Assembly (NCBI GenBank): GCA_902802945.1
Contig: CADCOC010000029.1
Span: 1-61,918 of the forward strand
Origin: an uncultured bacterium
GTDB lineage: Bacteria > Verrucomicrobiota > Kiritimatiellia > RFP12 > UBA1067
Direction: 5' to 3'
DNA length: 61,918 nt
Shown here: in pieces, positions 24,755-34,201 of the stretch
Layout: every line of letters begins with the position of its first letter
Position numbering within the stretch: position 1 is the stretch's first letter
Notes under the pieces: model-generated
Told to the model about the DNA's origin: nothing
Database searches by the model: none
What the model saw: only the letters and a program-made list of their open reading frames with translations
Translations under genes and position numbers: made by a program

Positions 24755-26791
24755 ATGGCATTTGGATTTCTCAAGAAGCTGGTCCAGAAATTGATCGGCA
24801 AATCCCCTTCGGCGCCCAAGGGCGGGAAGGGCGCGCCTACTGGCGCCGGGAAGAAGGAAGGAACCGGCAACGGGCGCGGTCGGCGGGGCAAGCATGGCCG
24901 CCACGGAAACGGTGGCGGACAGCCCCAGCAGCAGCAGCGTCCCGCAGGGCAGCGTCCTGCTGGTCAGCAACCTCAGCGTCCGTCAGGACAGCAACAGCAG
25001 CAGCGCCCGCCTCGCAAGGACGGTGCGTCTGGCGAACGACGCGGCGAACGTGGCTCGCGCGGCCGTGAAGGTGCGCGTCGTGGCGGACGCAGCGAACGTG
25101 GCGGCGACCGTCGTCCTCGGTCCGTCAACACCGCCGCGAACGAGATGCGTCCGGGCGGCGTCGTCTCTCCCGAGGAGATGGCCGCGCGCAAGGCGGCCCA
25201 TGCGGCATGGGACCCCGCGTCGTTCGCCGTCGAGCCCATGGAAGGCAAGATGCGCTTCCAGGATTTCGACCTTCCTTCGGAGGTGCTGCACGGCATCGCT
25301 GATCTCGGTTTCCAGTACTGCACCGAGATCCAGGCGCTGTCGCTCCAGAACGCTCTTGATGGCAAGAACATCGCCGGCAAGGCGCAGACCGGGAGCGGCA
25401 AGACGGCCGCGTTCCTCGTGGCGATCCTCACCCGCTATCTCCGCACGCCCGAGTCGCGCGCGAAGACCGGCGGCACGCCGCGCGCTCTCGTAATCGCGCC
25501 CACGCGCGAACTCGTCATCCAAATTTGCAAGGACGCCGACGCGATCGGCAAGTACTGCGGCCTACGTTCGCTCGCCGTGTACGGCGGCATGGACATGGAC
25601 CGCCAGCGCGAGGAACTTCAGGAAGCGCCCGTCGACCTGCTTGTCGCGACGCCGGGGCGTCTGCTGGACTTCTGCCAGCGCCACGTCGTGGACCTCAAGA
25701 GCGTGGATACGCTCGTCATCGACGAGGCGGACCGCATGCTCGACATGGGCTTCATCCCCGACGTGCGCCGCATCATGTCGCACCTGCCGCAGAAGGACAA
25801 GCGCGCCACGATGCTCTACTCCGCCACGCTCACCGACGACGTGATGCGTCTCGCCGCGCAGTGGATGGAGGAGCCCGTCAAGGCCGAGGTGGAGAGCGAG
25901 CACAACGCCACGGACACCGTCCGCCAGGTCGTGTACGTGATCCGTTCCGAGGACAAGTTCAAGGTTCTGTTCAACCACATCTCCCTCCATCCGGACGCCC
26001 GTGCGATCGTGTTCTGCAACCGCAAGTCCACGACGGAGGACGTCTACGAGTCGCTCAAGCGCCGCGGCGTGAAGTGCGAGATGCTCTCCGGCGACGTGAG
26101 CCAGAACAAGCGCCTCCAGGTGCTCGAGGGCTTCCGCGCCGGCAAGATCAAGATCGTCGTCGCCACGGACGTCGCGGGACGCGGCATCCACGTGGACGAC
26201 ATCGAGTACGTGATCAACTTCGACTTCCCCTACGAGGCCGAAGACTACGTACACCGCATCGGCCGCACGGGTCGTGCCGGCAACACCGGCATCGCGATCT
26301 CCTTCGCGGACGAGGACGAGTCCTTCGCGATCCCCGAGATCGAGGAGTACATCAACGAACCCCTCAAGTGCACGATCATTCAGGACGACGATCCGCTCCT
26401 CAAGCCGCTCGAGAAGCTTGCGCGCGGCGAGACGGCCACGCTCAAGCCCGTGGACGAGGCCGCGAAGGCCGCAGTGGACGCGCGCGAGGCCGTCACCGAA
26501 GAGCAGAAGGCCGCCGCCGCCGCGATGGTGGGCGGACTCGCCGTCAAGACGGCCGCTGGCAGGACCGGCTTCGTCCGTGACGACGCAATCACGCGCAAGG
26601 AGCCGAACCTCGAAAACGCCCTCGACCCCAAGCCGGTCGCCGACGAGTCCGACGCATACGTCAAGCCCATCGAACAGACGGCTCGTCTCGAGGAATGGGT
26701 GCCGCAAAAACCTATTGAAGGATCGGGTGGTCCGGTCCAGCAAAACGGCGAACAAGCCAACCAAGAACAAACAACCCAAAAGGATGAATGA
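24755..26791 (+). CDS. DEAD-box ATP-dependent RNA helicase (RhlB/RhlE type)
   Basis: A 678-residue helicase for RNA unwinding in decay or ribosome assembly. An unusual N-terminal extension (about 1-135) is rich in Gly, Arg and Gln with RGG-like repeats, likely an RNA-binding disordered region. The core follows: TEIQALSLQ (Q motif), AQTGSGKT (I), PTRELVIQI (Ia), VIDEADRML (II), YSATL (III), FCNRKST (IV), ATDVAGRGIHVDDI (V) and HRIGRTGRAG (VI). A 140-residue acidic/Ala tail ends it. The ATG at 24755 (MAFGFLKKL) is preceded by GAAGAAGG. A longer in-frame opening upstream crosses rpsI and the terminator and is not credible. Confidence 0.94.
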   Translation: MAFGFLKKLVQKLIGKSPSAPKGGKGAPTGAGKKEGTGNGRGRRGKHGRHGNGGGQPQQQQRPAGQRPAGQQPQRPSGQQQQQRPPRKDGASGERRGERGSRGREGARRGGRSERGGDRRPRSVNTAANEMRPGGVVSPEEMAARKAAHAAWDPASFAVEPMEGKMRFQDFDLPSEVLHGIADLGFQYCTEIQALSLQNALDGKNIAGKAQTGSGKTAAFLVAILTRYLRTPESRAKTGGTPRALVIAPTRELVIQICKDADAIGKYCGLRSLAVYGGMDMDRQREELQEAPVDLLVATPGRLLDFCQRHVVDLKSVDTLVIDEADRMLDMGFIPDVRRIMSHLPQKDKRATMLYSATLTDDVMRLAAQWMEEPVKAEVESEHNATDTVRQVVYVIRSEDKFKVLFNHISLHPDARAIVFCNRKSTTEDVYESLKRRGVKCEMLSGDVSQNKRLQVLEGFRAGKIKIVVATDVAGRGIHVDDIEYVINFDFPYEAEDYVHRIGRTGRAGNTGIAISFADEDESFAIPEIEEYINEPLKCTIIQDDDPLLKPLEKLARGETATLKPVDEAAKAAVDAREAVTEEQKAAAAAMVGGLAVKTAAGRTGFVRDDAITRKEPNLENALDPKPVADESDAYVKPIEQTARLEEWVPQKPIEGSGGPVQQNGEQANQEQTTQKDE

Positions 26792-26792
26792 A

Positions 26793-27827
26793 ATGAAAAT
26801 GATTAAACAGATGGCGTGCGCCGCGCTGGCCGCCGCCGTTGCTGTAGGTATCACCGGTTGCGGTGATGGTGGTTCCAAGGACTACTCTCAGCCGAAGGTG
26901 GCCGAGGGCGCGATAGCGGCGCTCGTGGCGCGTCCGATGGAGAACACCTCCCTCGCCACGCTGTGCAAGCAGTACGGACTTGACGTCCCCGCGCTGATTC
27001 AGAAGGTGTCCGACAAGGACTTCCAGGGTGCCGTGAAGGAACTGGCCCTCGACAAGGCGCAGACCAAGTGGATCGCCGTGACGTTCGACGCGCTCACTGC
27101 AGATAAGGTGAAGAAGGGCGAACCGGACTTTGCCGTGGTGGCCGCCACATCGGTTGATCTCGACAAGGTTATCACCTATGCCGAACAGAAGGCGAAATCC
27201 AAGTTCAAGAAGGCTACGATTGCCGACGTGCCGGCCTACATCGCCCTTAATGGCGAGAAGGAAGATGGATACATGGCGAATCTTGACAAGCAACTCATCC
27301 TGGTCTCTAACACCTCGGCCGGTCTTGAGAAGTTGATTGCCCTCTACCGCGACGGCAAGGGTGCGAGCAAGGATTTTGGCGCGTTCACGCTCGGCGCGAA
27401 CGACATCCTCCGTGCCAAGGCCACTAAGGTCGGCGAGAACGTCAAGAAGAACCTGCCCGATCCCGAAATGCTCAAGATGGTCAATCAGATGGTTCCCGAT
27501 GGCGACAAGATCGTCCAGGGCCTTGGCTCGCTGGACATCTCCCTCGGTGCTTCGAGTGACGGTAAGGACGTCAAGTTGGACTTGTCCTTGGAGACGGCAT
27601 CCGACGCCGACGCCGACAAACTCGCATCATTCGTGAAAACCGGCGTCATGGCCCTCACCGCGCAGATGAAGGAGGGCGCTGCGAAGGACGCCGACTCCAA
27701 GATGGCGTATGAGGCGCTGCAGGCCGTTAAGGTCGAGAACAAGGGCAAGGTGGCCACCCTTTCGGCCACCACCGCTGCCGATCCGGCCTTGAAGGCCCTT
27801 GCCGACAAGGCGAAAGACCTCAAGTAA
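26793..27827 (+). CDS. Lipoprotein of unknown function
   Basis: A protein of 344 residues with a lipoprotein signal ending in TGC (MKMIKQMACAALAAAVAVGI, then TGC). I do not recognise the mature part. It is Lys/Asp/Ala-rich, with beta-strand-like stretches alternating with helices (for example WIAVTFDALTADKV and ADVPAYIALNGEKEDG), and has a regular, well-expressed codon choice like the ribosomal genes. AAAAGGA is about 9 bases upstream of this ATG; ATG at 26784 is also in frame. It starts two bases after the helicase stop and is followed six bases later by asd. Confidence 0.78.
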   Translation: MKMIKQMACAALAAAVAVGITGCGDGGSKDYSQPKVAEGAIAALVARPMENTSLATLCKQYGLDVPALIQKVSDKDFQGAVKELALDKAQTKWIAVTFDALTADKVKKGEPDFAVVAATSVDLDKVITYAEQKAKSKFKKATIADVPAYIALNGEKEDGYMANLDKQLILVSNTSAGLEKLIALYRDGKGASKDFGAFTLGANDILRAKATKVGENVKKNLPDPEMLKMVNQMVPDGDKIVQGLGSLDISLGASSDGKDVKLDLSLETASDADADKLASFVKTGVMALTAQMKEGAAKDADSKMAYEALQAVKVENKGKVATLSATTAADPALKALADKAKDLK

Positions 27828-27833
27828 GAAGCC

Positions 27834-28847
27834 ATGAGCAAGCAGTACAACGTGGGTCTCGTCGGCGTTGGCGCCGTCGGGGCCGAGATGATCAAGGTCC
27901 TGAAGGACCGCCAGTTCCCCTGCGGAAAGGTGCAGGTGTTCGCCAGCCGCGAGCGCGACGAGGTGATCAACGGCGAGACTTACCACGTTCTCAAGGCCGG
28001 AGAAGACAGCTTCAACGGCCTTGACATAGTGCTCTTCGCCGGCAAGACGGACGTGGCGATCCAGCTGAAGGACGCCGTGGTGAAGGCCGGCGCGAAGATG
28101 ATCGACAACTCGCGCGCGTTCCGCCAGGACCCCGAGGTGCCGCTCGTTGTCCCGCAGGTGAACGCGGAGGACCTCGACTGGAACAAGGGCGTGATCGCCA
28201 ACCCGAACTGCACGACGGCGATCATGCTCGAGGCGGTGGCTCCGCTCCACAAGGCGAAGAAGCTGAAGCGCCTCATCGCATCCACCTATCAGGCGGCGTC
28301 GGGCGCGGGTGCGCCCGGCCTCGCCGAGCTGGAGCTGCAGATGAAGGAGATGGTGGAGGGCAAGCCCCTCACCGTCAAGGCGTTCCAGCACCAGCTCACC
28401 TACAACCTCATTCCACACATCGACAAGTTCGACGAGACCAACTGGTATACGCTCGAAGAGCTGAAGATGCGCAACGAGGCGCGCAAGATGCTGCACGCGC
28501 CGGACCTCATGCTGAGCTGCACGAGCGTGCGCGTGCCGATTCCGCGCGCGCACTCCGAGTCGCTCAACCTCGAGTTCGAAGAGGACATCACGCCCGAAGA
28601 GGCGCGCGAGATCCTCGCGAAGGCCGAGGGCGTGAAGGTTGTGGACGATCCGCTCAACGGCGGGTATCCGATGCCGCTGGACGCGACGGCGAAGTACGAC
28701 GTTCTCGCGGGGCGCATCCGACAGGACATCTCGCGCAACGACAAGAAGGGCCTCGACATGTTCGTGAGCGGCGACCAGCTGCTGCGCGGCGCGGCCCTCA
28801 ACGCCGTCGAAATAGCCGAACACCTCATCAAACGCGGCCTCGTCTGA
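27834..28847 (+). CDS. asd: Aspartate-semialdehyde dehydrogenase
   Basis: A 337-residue enzyme that reduces aspartyl-4-phosphate to the semialdehyde, the branch point for lysine, diaminopimelate, threonine and methionine. It has the NADP-binding loop GVGAVGAEM (about 11-19), the active-site Cys126 in NPNCTT, the substrate motif QAASGAGA and the catalytic His in VPIPRAHSE. Length and order of motifs are normal. Confidence 0.96.
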   Translation: MSKQYNVGLVGVGAVGAEMIKVLKDRQFPCGKVQVFASRERDEVINGETYHVLKAGEDSFNGLDIVLFAGKTDVAIQLKDAVVKAGAKMIDNSRAFRQDPEVPLVVPQVNAEDLDWNKGVIANPNCTTAIMLEAVAPLHKAKKLKRLIASTYQAASGAGAPGLAELELQMKEMVEGKPLTVKAFQHQLTYNLIPHIDKFDETNWYTLEELKMRNEARKMLHAPDLMLSCTSVRVPIPRAHSESLNLEFEEDITPEEAREILAKAEGVKVVDDPLNGGYPMPLDATAKYDVLAGRIRQDISRNDKKGLDMFVSGDQLLRGAALNAVEIAEHLIKRGLV

Positions 28848-28940
28848 GCCGTGAGCGAGCGAAGTAACATTCGGCGTTTCTGTCCGTAGCCGCTTGAGGA
28901 AAGTCACTCGGAAATCCGCCACGAAGGCGAATTGAATCAT

Positions 28941-28975
28941 GGGCGAAAGATTGTGTTTTTTGCAATCTTTCGCCC
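28941..28975. terminator. Perfect 13-bp inverted repeat, probable terminator of asd
   Basis: GGGCGAAAGATTG (28941-28953) and its exact complement CAATCTTTCGCCC (28963-28975) flank a T-rich 9-base loop. There is no T run after the stem, so it may work as a factor-assisted terminator or a protein site. Confidence 0.5.
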
Positions 28976-29004
28976 AGATTATCATTGCCTCGAAAACGGT
29001 TTCA

Positions 29005-29013
29005 TGGTAAAAT
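29005..29013 (+). promoter_or_regulatory. Extended -10 promoter of the DUF234 ATPase gene
   Basis: TGG-TAAAAT, with the ATG 34 bases after the -10 and AAGAGGA in the short leader. Confidence 0.55.
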
Positions 29014-29047
29014 TCCCCGCGTCTTCAGTTAAGAGGATTTCATTTGC

Positions 29048-30475
29048 ATGTTCATTGGACGCAAAGAGGAATTGGAAACGCTGGCGGGGCTGTGGCGCAG
29101 ACCCGCAGCCTCTCTTGTAACGTGCAGGGGGCGCCGTCGCATCGGCAAGAGTTCTCTTGTGGCCGAGTTTGCGCGTGTGAGCGGCGCGCGCTTCATTGCC
29201 ATAGAGGGCAAGGCGCCAGAACCCGGAATGACCAACCGCGACCAGCTTGGATCATTCCGGGAGCAGATCGCCGAGCAGACGGGGACAGAAGTCCCTGCGC
29301 TAGGGTCGTGGTTCGAGGCATTCGTTCAACTCGACAAGCGAATAAACGGACGCAAGACCGTCGTGCTGCTGGACGAAATCTCATGGATGGGCAAGTTCGA
29401 CCGAGGTTTTCCCGGAGACCTCAAGATCGTCTGGGACAGGGCGTTCAAAAAACACGACCGCCTCGTGTTGTTTCTCTGTGGATCCTTTTCGACGTGGATC
29501 GCCGAAAACATCCTCAAGAATACCGGTTTCGTCGGGCGACGTGCCTTGGACATGGTCGTCCGTGAGCTTCCGCTTGCGGACTGTACCAAGTTTTGGGGAA
29601 AGTCGGGAGGGCGCGTGGCGGCGCGCGAAATCCTCGATGTGTTGTCCGTCACGGGCGGCGTCCCGAAATATCTTGAAGAGATCGACCCCGCCCTTTCCGC
29701 AGACGAGAACCTTCGCCGGGCGTGTTTCCTTCCAGGTGGCGTTCTCGCCGAGGACTTCGACGAAATCTTCTCAGACGTGTTCGGAGACGAGGCTGTTGAG
29801 AAGCGTCGGTTGCTTGCTGCGCTTGTGGGTGGTGCCAAGACTGCCTCTGAACTCGCATCTGAAACGGGACTGCTCAACAATGGCCATCTCACCGGCAGTC
29901 TTGAAGAACTCAAAACGGCCGGCTTCATATCTTCGGAACGCGGATTGAATCCCGCGACCGGACGCTCTGCGCAAGCCATCCAGTACCGACTTTCCGACAA
30001 TTACGCCCGTTTTTTCCTGCGTTACATCGAGCCTAACCGTGAGACGATTGAGAAGGGGCGTTTTTCCATCGCGACGATGGAACAGCTTGACGGATGGGAC
30101 GCGATTCTCGGCCTCCAGATGGAGAACCTTGTTCTCAACCATCTAACAGAATTTCTTCCAAAGCTCGGACTTGGGCGTTCGCTCGTTCTTTCTGCGGCGC
30201 CGTTCTGCAAAAAGAGCGACGCAAAAGGGCCGGGATGCCAGATTGACCTCTTGATCCAGACAAAGAAATCGGCGATGGTCGTAGAAATCAAGCGACGCAG
30301 GGAGATTGGACGGGAGATCATACGTGAAGTTGAGGAAAAGGTCGCGAGACTTCCCGTGCGTCGTGGTCTTTCGGTGCGTACGGCGCTCATCTACGATGGA
30401 CACCTTGCCCCGGCGGTAGAGGGTGATGGATACTTTGATGCCGTTGTGCCCCTCGAATCAGTGCTTAAGTCGTAG
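29048..30475 (+). CDS. AAA-type ATPase of the ATP_bind/DUF234 family
   Basis: A 475-residue protein with an N-terminal P-loop (GRRRIGKSSL, about 27-36) and Walker B VVLLDEISWM. A winged-helix region follows (about 255-300: ALVGGAKTASELASETG, then GHLTGSLEELKTAGFI). The C-terminal DUF234 part has QIDLLIQTKKSAMVVEIKRR, a D-x(n)-E-x-K pattern of PD-(D/E)XK nucleases. Such proteins are common in gut bacteria and archaea, and their role is not established; a DNA-linked or stress function is possible. Its own promoter is visible. The next gene starts only 7 bases later, so the two may share a transcript. Confidence 0.88.
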   Translation: MFIGRKEELETLAGLWRRPAASLVTCRGRRRIGKSSLVAEFARVSGARFIAIEGKAPEPGMTNRDQLGSFREQIAEQTGTEVPALGSWFEAFVQLDKRINGRKTVVLLDEISWMGKFDRGFPGDLKIVWDRAFKKHDRLVLFLCGSFSTWIAENILKNTGFVGRRALDMVVRELPLADCTKFWGKSGGRVAAREILDVLSVTGGVPKYLEEIDPALSADENLRRACFLPGGVLAEDFDEIFSDVFGDEAVEKRRLLAALVGGAKTASELASETGLLNNGHLTGSLEELKTAGFISSERGLNPATGRSAQAIQYRLSDNYARFFLRYIEPNRETIEKGRFSIATMEQLDGWDAILGLQMENLVLNHLTEFLPKLGLGRSLVLSAAPFCKKSDAKGPGCQIDLLIQTKKSAMVVEIKRRREIGREIIREVEEKVARLPVRRGLSVRTALIYDGHLAPAVEGDGYFDAVVPLESVLKS

Positions 30476-30482
30476 TTTTAAA

Positions 30483-32930
30483 ATGAGAAAAACGTGGACA
30501 ACCGCATTTATGGCCGCCGCGGCATACGCCGCGTGTGCGACGGACGTGACGTTTCTCATGTGCTACCGCCCGGACCACCCGGAAGATCCGGCGACGAAGC
30601 AGATTCTCCAGTTCACGGCGGTGCGCCCCGAGATACGCCCCTTCCAGTGGGGCGGGCTCACTCTTCCCGGCGGCGGTGGACGCGCCGCGTTCATGCTCGC
30701 GCTTGCAGGCGGCACGGCGCCGGATGTCTACAAGGCTTGGTTCCACATCCTGCGCCACGACATCGACGAAGGCTTTTGCCATCCGCTCAACGAATGGCTC
30801 GGCGACGATACGGACGGCGACGGGAAGCTCTCCGACGCCGAGGCGAAGTGGCCGGGCTGGAAAGACGTGCCGCAGCTCTGGCGCGACGTGGCGACGAAGG
30901 ACGGCAAGGTCTACGCAGTTCCCACGCCTGGCTTCGCCTACTACGGCATCGTCTACCGCAAGGACCTCGTGAAGGCGGCCGGACTCGACCCCGAGAAGCC
31001 GCCGCACACATGGAATGCATTCGCCGACTGGTGTCGTAAGCTCACGTTCGCCGACAAGACCATCCCCGGCGCAACTGTGCAACGCGGTCAGCGCGCATTC
31101 GCGATTGAGAACCGTCCGTGGGGTTTCCTGCCGTGGGTCGGTGCCGCCGGCGGCGATGTGATTAGAATGGGGAACGGGGAACGGGGAACGGGGAATGGGG
31201 AAGAAACCTGGGAGGCGTGCTTTGATTCGCCGGAGTGTCTGCGTGCGGCGAAGTTCCTACAGGGATTGATCGCAGATGGCGTGGTGCGTGCGCTGCCGCA
31301 GCTCTCGATGTCGAACGAAGTGGCGGACATGTTCGTGAACGGCGAGATCGTGAGCGTGTTCGGCGGCGAGGACCTCGTGGTGTATCTCACCGAGCGTCTG
31401 AACTTTCCCTCCGACCAGATCGGCCTCATGCCGTTCCCGGCGGCGGACGTGAACTGCCGTCCGGTGCTTCAGGCGCACAAGCACTTCTACGCGATGACGG
31501 AGGGCGTGGGGCGGCGTCCGAAGGAAGAGCGCGACGCGGTGTGGGCGTGTGTGGAGCAGCTCGCGTCCGGCGAGGTGTACGACGAGACGGTGCGCAAGAA
31601 CGTGGCGGAAGGGCGCGCGCGGTGGTGTCTGCCCGCCGACCTCAAGCGCCTCGGCTTCGACGAACATCTTGCCGAGGTTCCGCCGGGTATCCGCAAGATG
31701 TACGACGACCTCGCGGCGGGCAAAATACGCGCGGTGACGGAGCCGTACATGGGATTCTGGCAGGCGGCGAGCGACCTCGTGAGCCGTCGGTTCCTCGGCA
31801 TTCTCCTCAGCGACGCGGGGAAGGACCTCGACTGCGCGTCCGCGCTGAAGTCGATTTCGGACGACGCGAACCGAGGGCTCATGTTCGACGCGGACAAGGA
31901 GCGCATCGAGAAGGCGCGTCCCGTGGCGCGCGTGGTGCTGGGCGTGCTGGTGATTTGCGTGCTGGTGTGCGTGTGGCTGGTGATGAGGGCGAAAGGACAG
32001 AGGACTGAGGACAACGGACAAAGGGTTGAGGACGGAGGACGAAAGACGAAGGGTGGCCGGCGGTGCTTGCCGTGGTTCTTCCTCTTACCCGCAATCGTTT
32101 CCATTGCGCTGTGGAGCTACTGGCCGCTCATCCGCGGTGCGCTGATGGCGTTTCAGGACTACCGCATCGTGGGTACGGGCACATGGGAGGGGCTGGATAA
32201 TTTCATTCGCGTGGCGTCCGACCCCGGCTTCTGGAAGGCGTGGGGTCGTACGCTCCAGTACGTGGCGATCACGCTTGCACTCGGATTCGTCTCGCCTGTC
32301 GTTCTGGCGCTCCTTCTGAGCGAGATACCGCGTGGCAAGGTGTTTTTCCGTACGGTGTACTTCCTGCCACATCTCACGAGCGCACTCGTGGTCACGCTTA
32401 TGTGGAAGATGATGTTCGATCCCACGGAGAACGGCATGCTCAACCAGATGCTCGCGTGGTTCGGCGTGGGGCGTCATGCGTGGCTGCAGGATCCGGCGTG
32501 GGCGATGACGTGCTGCATCCTGCCGGGCGTGTGGGCGGGGATGGGTACGGCCTCGCTCATCTACATTGCGGCGCTCGGGGCGTTGCCGCCGGACTACTAT
32601 GAGGCGGCGGCGATTGATGGCGCTGGCATCTTCGCGCGGTTCCGCCACGTTACGCTGCCGCAGCTCCTGCCGCTCATGGTGATCAACTTCGTGGGGGCGT
32701 TCATCGCGGCGTTCCAGGGCATGGGGTCGATTTTCCTCCTCACCTTCGGTGGCCCGGGTGACGCGACGAACGTACTCTCGCTCGTGATCTGGAAGGAAGC
32801 CTACAACAACCTGCGTTTCTCCACTGCTACTACGATGGCGTGGTTCCTCGGCACCGCGCTCATCGCATTTACCTACCTCCAGATCCGCTTCCTTCGCCGT
32901 GTCGAGTTCCGCCAGGCCGCCGCGAACTGA
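30483..32930 (+). CDS. Fused ABC sugar-binding protein and MalF-type permease
   Basis: An 815-residue fusion. A signal peptide (about 1-20) leads to a family-1 extracellular solute-binding domain (about 22-470: DVTFLMCYRPDHPEDP, VYAVPTPGFAYYGIVYRKDL and similar). One TM segment (about 480-500) and a charged linker (about 503-525) follow. The rest (about 528-805) is a binding-protein-dependent permease with six TM segments and the EAA loop EAAAIDGAGIFARFRHVTLP, which docks the ATPase. The usual layout has separate binding protein and permease. No second permease (MalG type) or ATPase gene is in the window. Likely substrate: a glycan or sugar phosphate. The domains are clear; activity depends on partners elsewhere. 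Confidence 0.88.
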   Translation: MRKTWTTAFMAAAAYAACATDVTFLMCYRPDHPEDPATKQILQFTAVRPEIRPFQWGGLTLPGGGGRAAFMLALAGGTAPDVYKAWFHILRHDIDEGFCHPLNEWLGDDTDGDGKLSDAEAKWPGWKDVPQLWRDVATKDGKVYAVPTPGFAYYGIVYRKDLVKAAGLDPEKPPHTWNAFADWCRKLTFADKTIPGATVQRGQRAFAIENRPWGFLPWVGAAGGDVIRMGNGERGTGNGEETWEACFDSPECLRAAKFLQGLIADGVVRALPQLSMSNEVADMFVNGEIVSVFGGEDLVVYLTERLNFPSDQIGLMPFPAADVNCRPVLQAHKHFYAMTEGVGRRPKEERDAVWACVEQLASGEVYDETVRKNVAEGRARWCLPADLKRLGFDEHLAEVPPGIRKMYDDLAAGKIRAVTEPYMGFWQAASDLVSRRFLGILLSDAGKDLDCASALKSISDDANRGLMFDADKERIEKARPVARVVLGVLVICVLVCVWLVMRAKGQRTEDNGQRVEDGGRKTKGGRRCLPWFFLLPAIVSIALWSYWPLIRGALMAFQDYRIVGTGTWEGLDNFIRVASDPGFWKAWGRTLQYVAITLALGFVSPVVLALLLSEIPRGKVFFRTVYFLPHLTSALVVTLMWKMMFDPTENGMLNQMLAWFGVGRHAWLQDPAWAMTCCILPGVWAGMGTASLIYIAALGALPPDYYEAAAIDGAGIFARFRHVTLPQLLPLMVINFVGAFIAAFQGMGSIFLLTFGGPGDATNVLSLVIWKEAYNNLRFSTATTMAWFLGTALIAFTYLQIRFLRRVEFRQAAAN
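31169..31203 (+). repeat. Heptanucleotide repeat inside the ABC fusion gene
   Basis: Five tandem 7-bp units (GGGGAAC three times, GGGGAAT, GGGGAAG) encode NGERGTGNGE within the binding-protein domain. Gain or loss of one unit would shift the reading frame. Confidence 0.8.
31991..32055 (+). repeat. Purine-rich linker sequence in the ABC fusion gene
   Basis: About 65 bases, nearly all A and G on this strand, with imperfect units around AGGACNGAGGAC. They encode the hydrophilic linker between the single TM segment and the permease. Confidence 0.6.
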
Positions 32931-32964
32931 GTACAAGAGAGATGTGCATTGACAATATGCCGCA

Positions 32965-33756
32965 ATGGAAAGAAAAAACATGATTACCATTCAAATGTTG
33001 ACTGACCTTTACAACGCCTACGTGGACACGTTCCGCGGGGCGGACGGCAATTTGCCGCCGATGATGGAGCTAAAGCGCATCCACACGGCGCATGTGGTGG
33101 CGAACGCGCGGCTCATTGCCGAGGGCGAGGGCTTCGACGCCGTGACGGCGCGCGCGTGCGACGCGGCGGCGCTTCTGCACGATACGGGCCGCTACGAGCA
33201 GCTGAAGCGCTACAACACCTTCCGCGACTCCGACAGCGTGGACCACGCCGTGTTCTCGCACGACATAGTGAAGGAGAAGGGGTGGCTGGACGGCGATCCG
33301 CAGTGCGAGGCGATTCTCACTGCCGTGCTCGTCCACAACCGCCGCGACGTGCCGGACGGACTCGACCCGCTCACCGAGGCAGCAGTCCACACGGTTCGCG
33401 ACGCAGACAAGCTCGACATCTTCCGCGTGCTGGAGCACCAGATTGCCACGACCGACTGGCGGCACAATTGCAAGGCGTTCTGGAACCTTCCCACTACGGC
33501 GCGTCCCAGTCCCGCCGTGGTCGCAGCCATACGCGAGGAGCGTCCCGTGGACTATCAGGACATCAAGACCCTCGCCGACTTCGTGCTCATCCAGGTGGGG
33601 TGGATGCGGAGCGGTCTACACTACGCCACAAGCCGCCGTATCAGCGCGGAACGGGGGCATCTCGCCTTCCGTCGGAACTTCCTCCATGAGCTGACTGACG
33701 ACCCCGTTGTGGACGAATTGTGCGATTTTCAAATATCCGCTTGCGCTGGCGTCTAA
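32965..33756 (+). CDS. HD-domain phosphohydrolase
   Basis: A metal-dependent hydrolase of 263 residues from this start, or 258 from ATG at 32980, which has GGAAAG ahead of it. Counting from 32980, the HD signature is present: H38 in RIHTAHVV, H67-D68 in ALLHDTGRY, a second pair near H89/H94 (VDHAVFSHD), and a later Asp in VRDADKLDIF. The HD family cleaves phosphate esters of nucleotides or (p)ppGpp-like molecules. The substrate cannot be told. It stands between the ABC fusion and rpsL without an obvious link. Confidence 0.85.
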   Translation: MERKNMITIQMLTDLYNAYVDTFRGADGNLPPMMELKRIHTAHVVANARLIAEGEGFDAVTARACDAAALLHDTGRYEQLKRYNTFRDSDSVDHAVFSHDIVKEKGWLDGDPQCEAILTAVLVHNRRDVPDGLDPLTEAAVHTVRDADKLDIFRVLEHQIATTDWRHNCKAFWNLPTTARPSPAVVAAIREERPVDYQDIKTLADFVLIQVGWMRSGLHYATSRRISAERGHLAFRRNFLHELTDDPVVDELCDFQISACAGV

Positions 33757-33769
33757 TTTTTGGTATATT
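33741..33769 (+). promoter_or_regulatory. Promoter of rpsL-rpsG
   Basis: TTGCGC (33741-33746), a 17-base spacer ending TGG, then TATATT (33764-33769). It lies at the very end of the HD-hydrolase gene. Predicted leader about 32 bases. Confidence 0.7.
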
Positions 33770-33807
33770 ATTCGCTCCGTTTTGGAAAAGTAAGGAAAAA
33801 AACATTC

Positions 33808-34191
<384 letters not shown>

Positions 34192-34201
34192 GGGATAAGC
34201 C

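Noticed and set aside
25562-26878. Long minus-strand open frame opposite the DEAD-box gene
   Set aside because: Low-complexity Leu/Val/His/Asp product and no motifs; the plus strand carries a complete helicase.
27627-28985. Long minus-strand open frame opposite asd
   Set aside because: Shadow of asd; no domain or ribosome-binding site.
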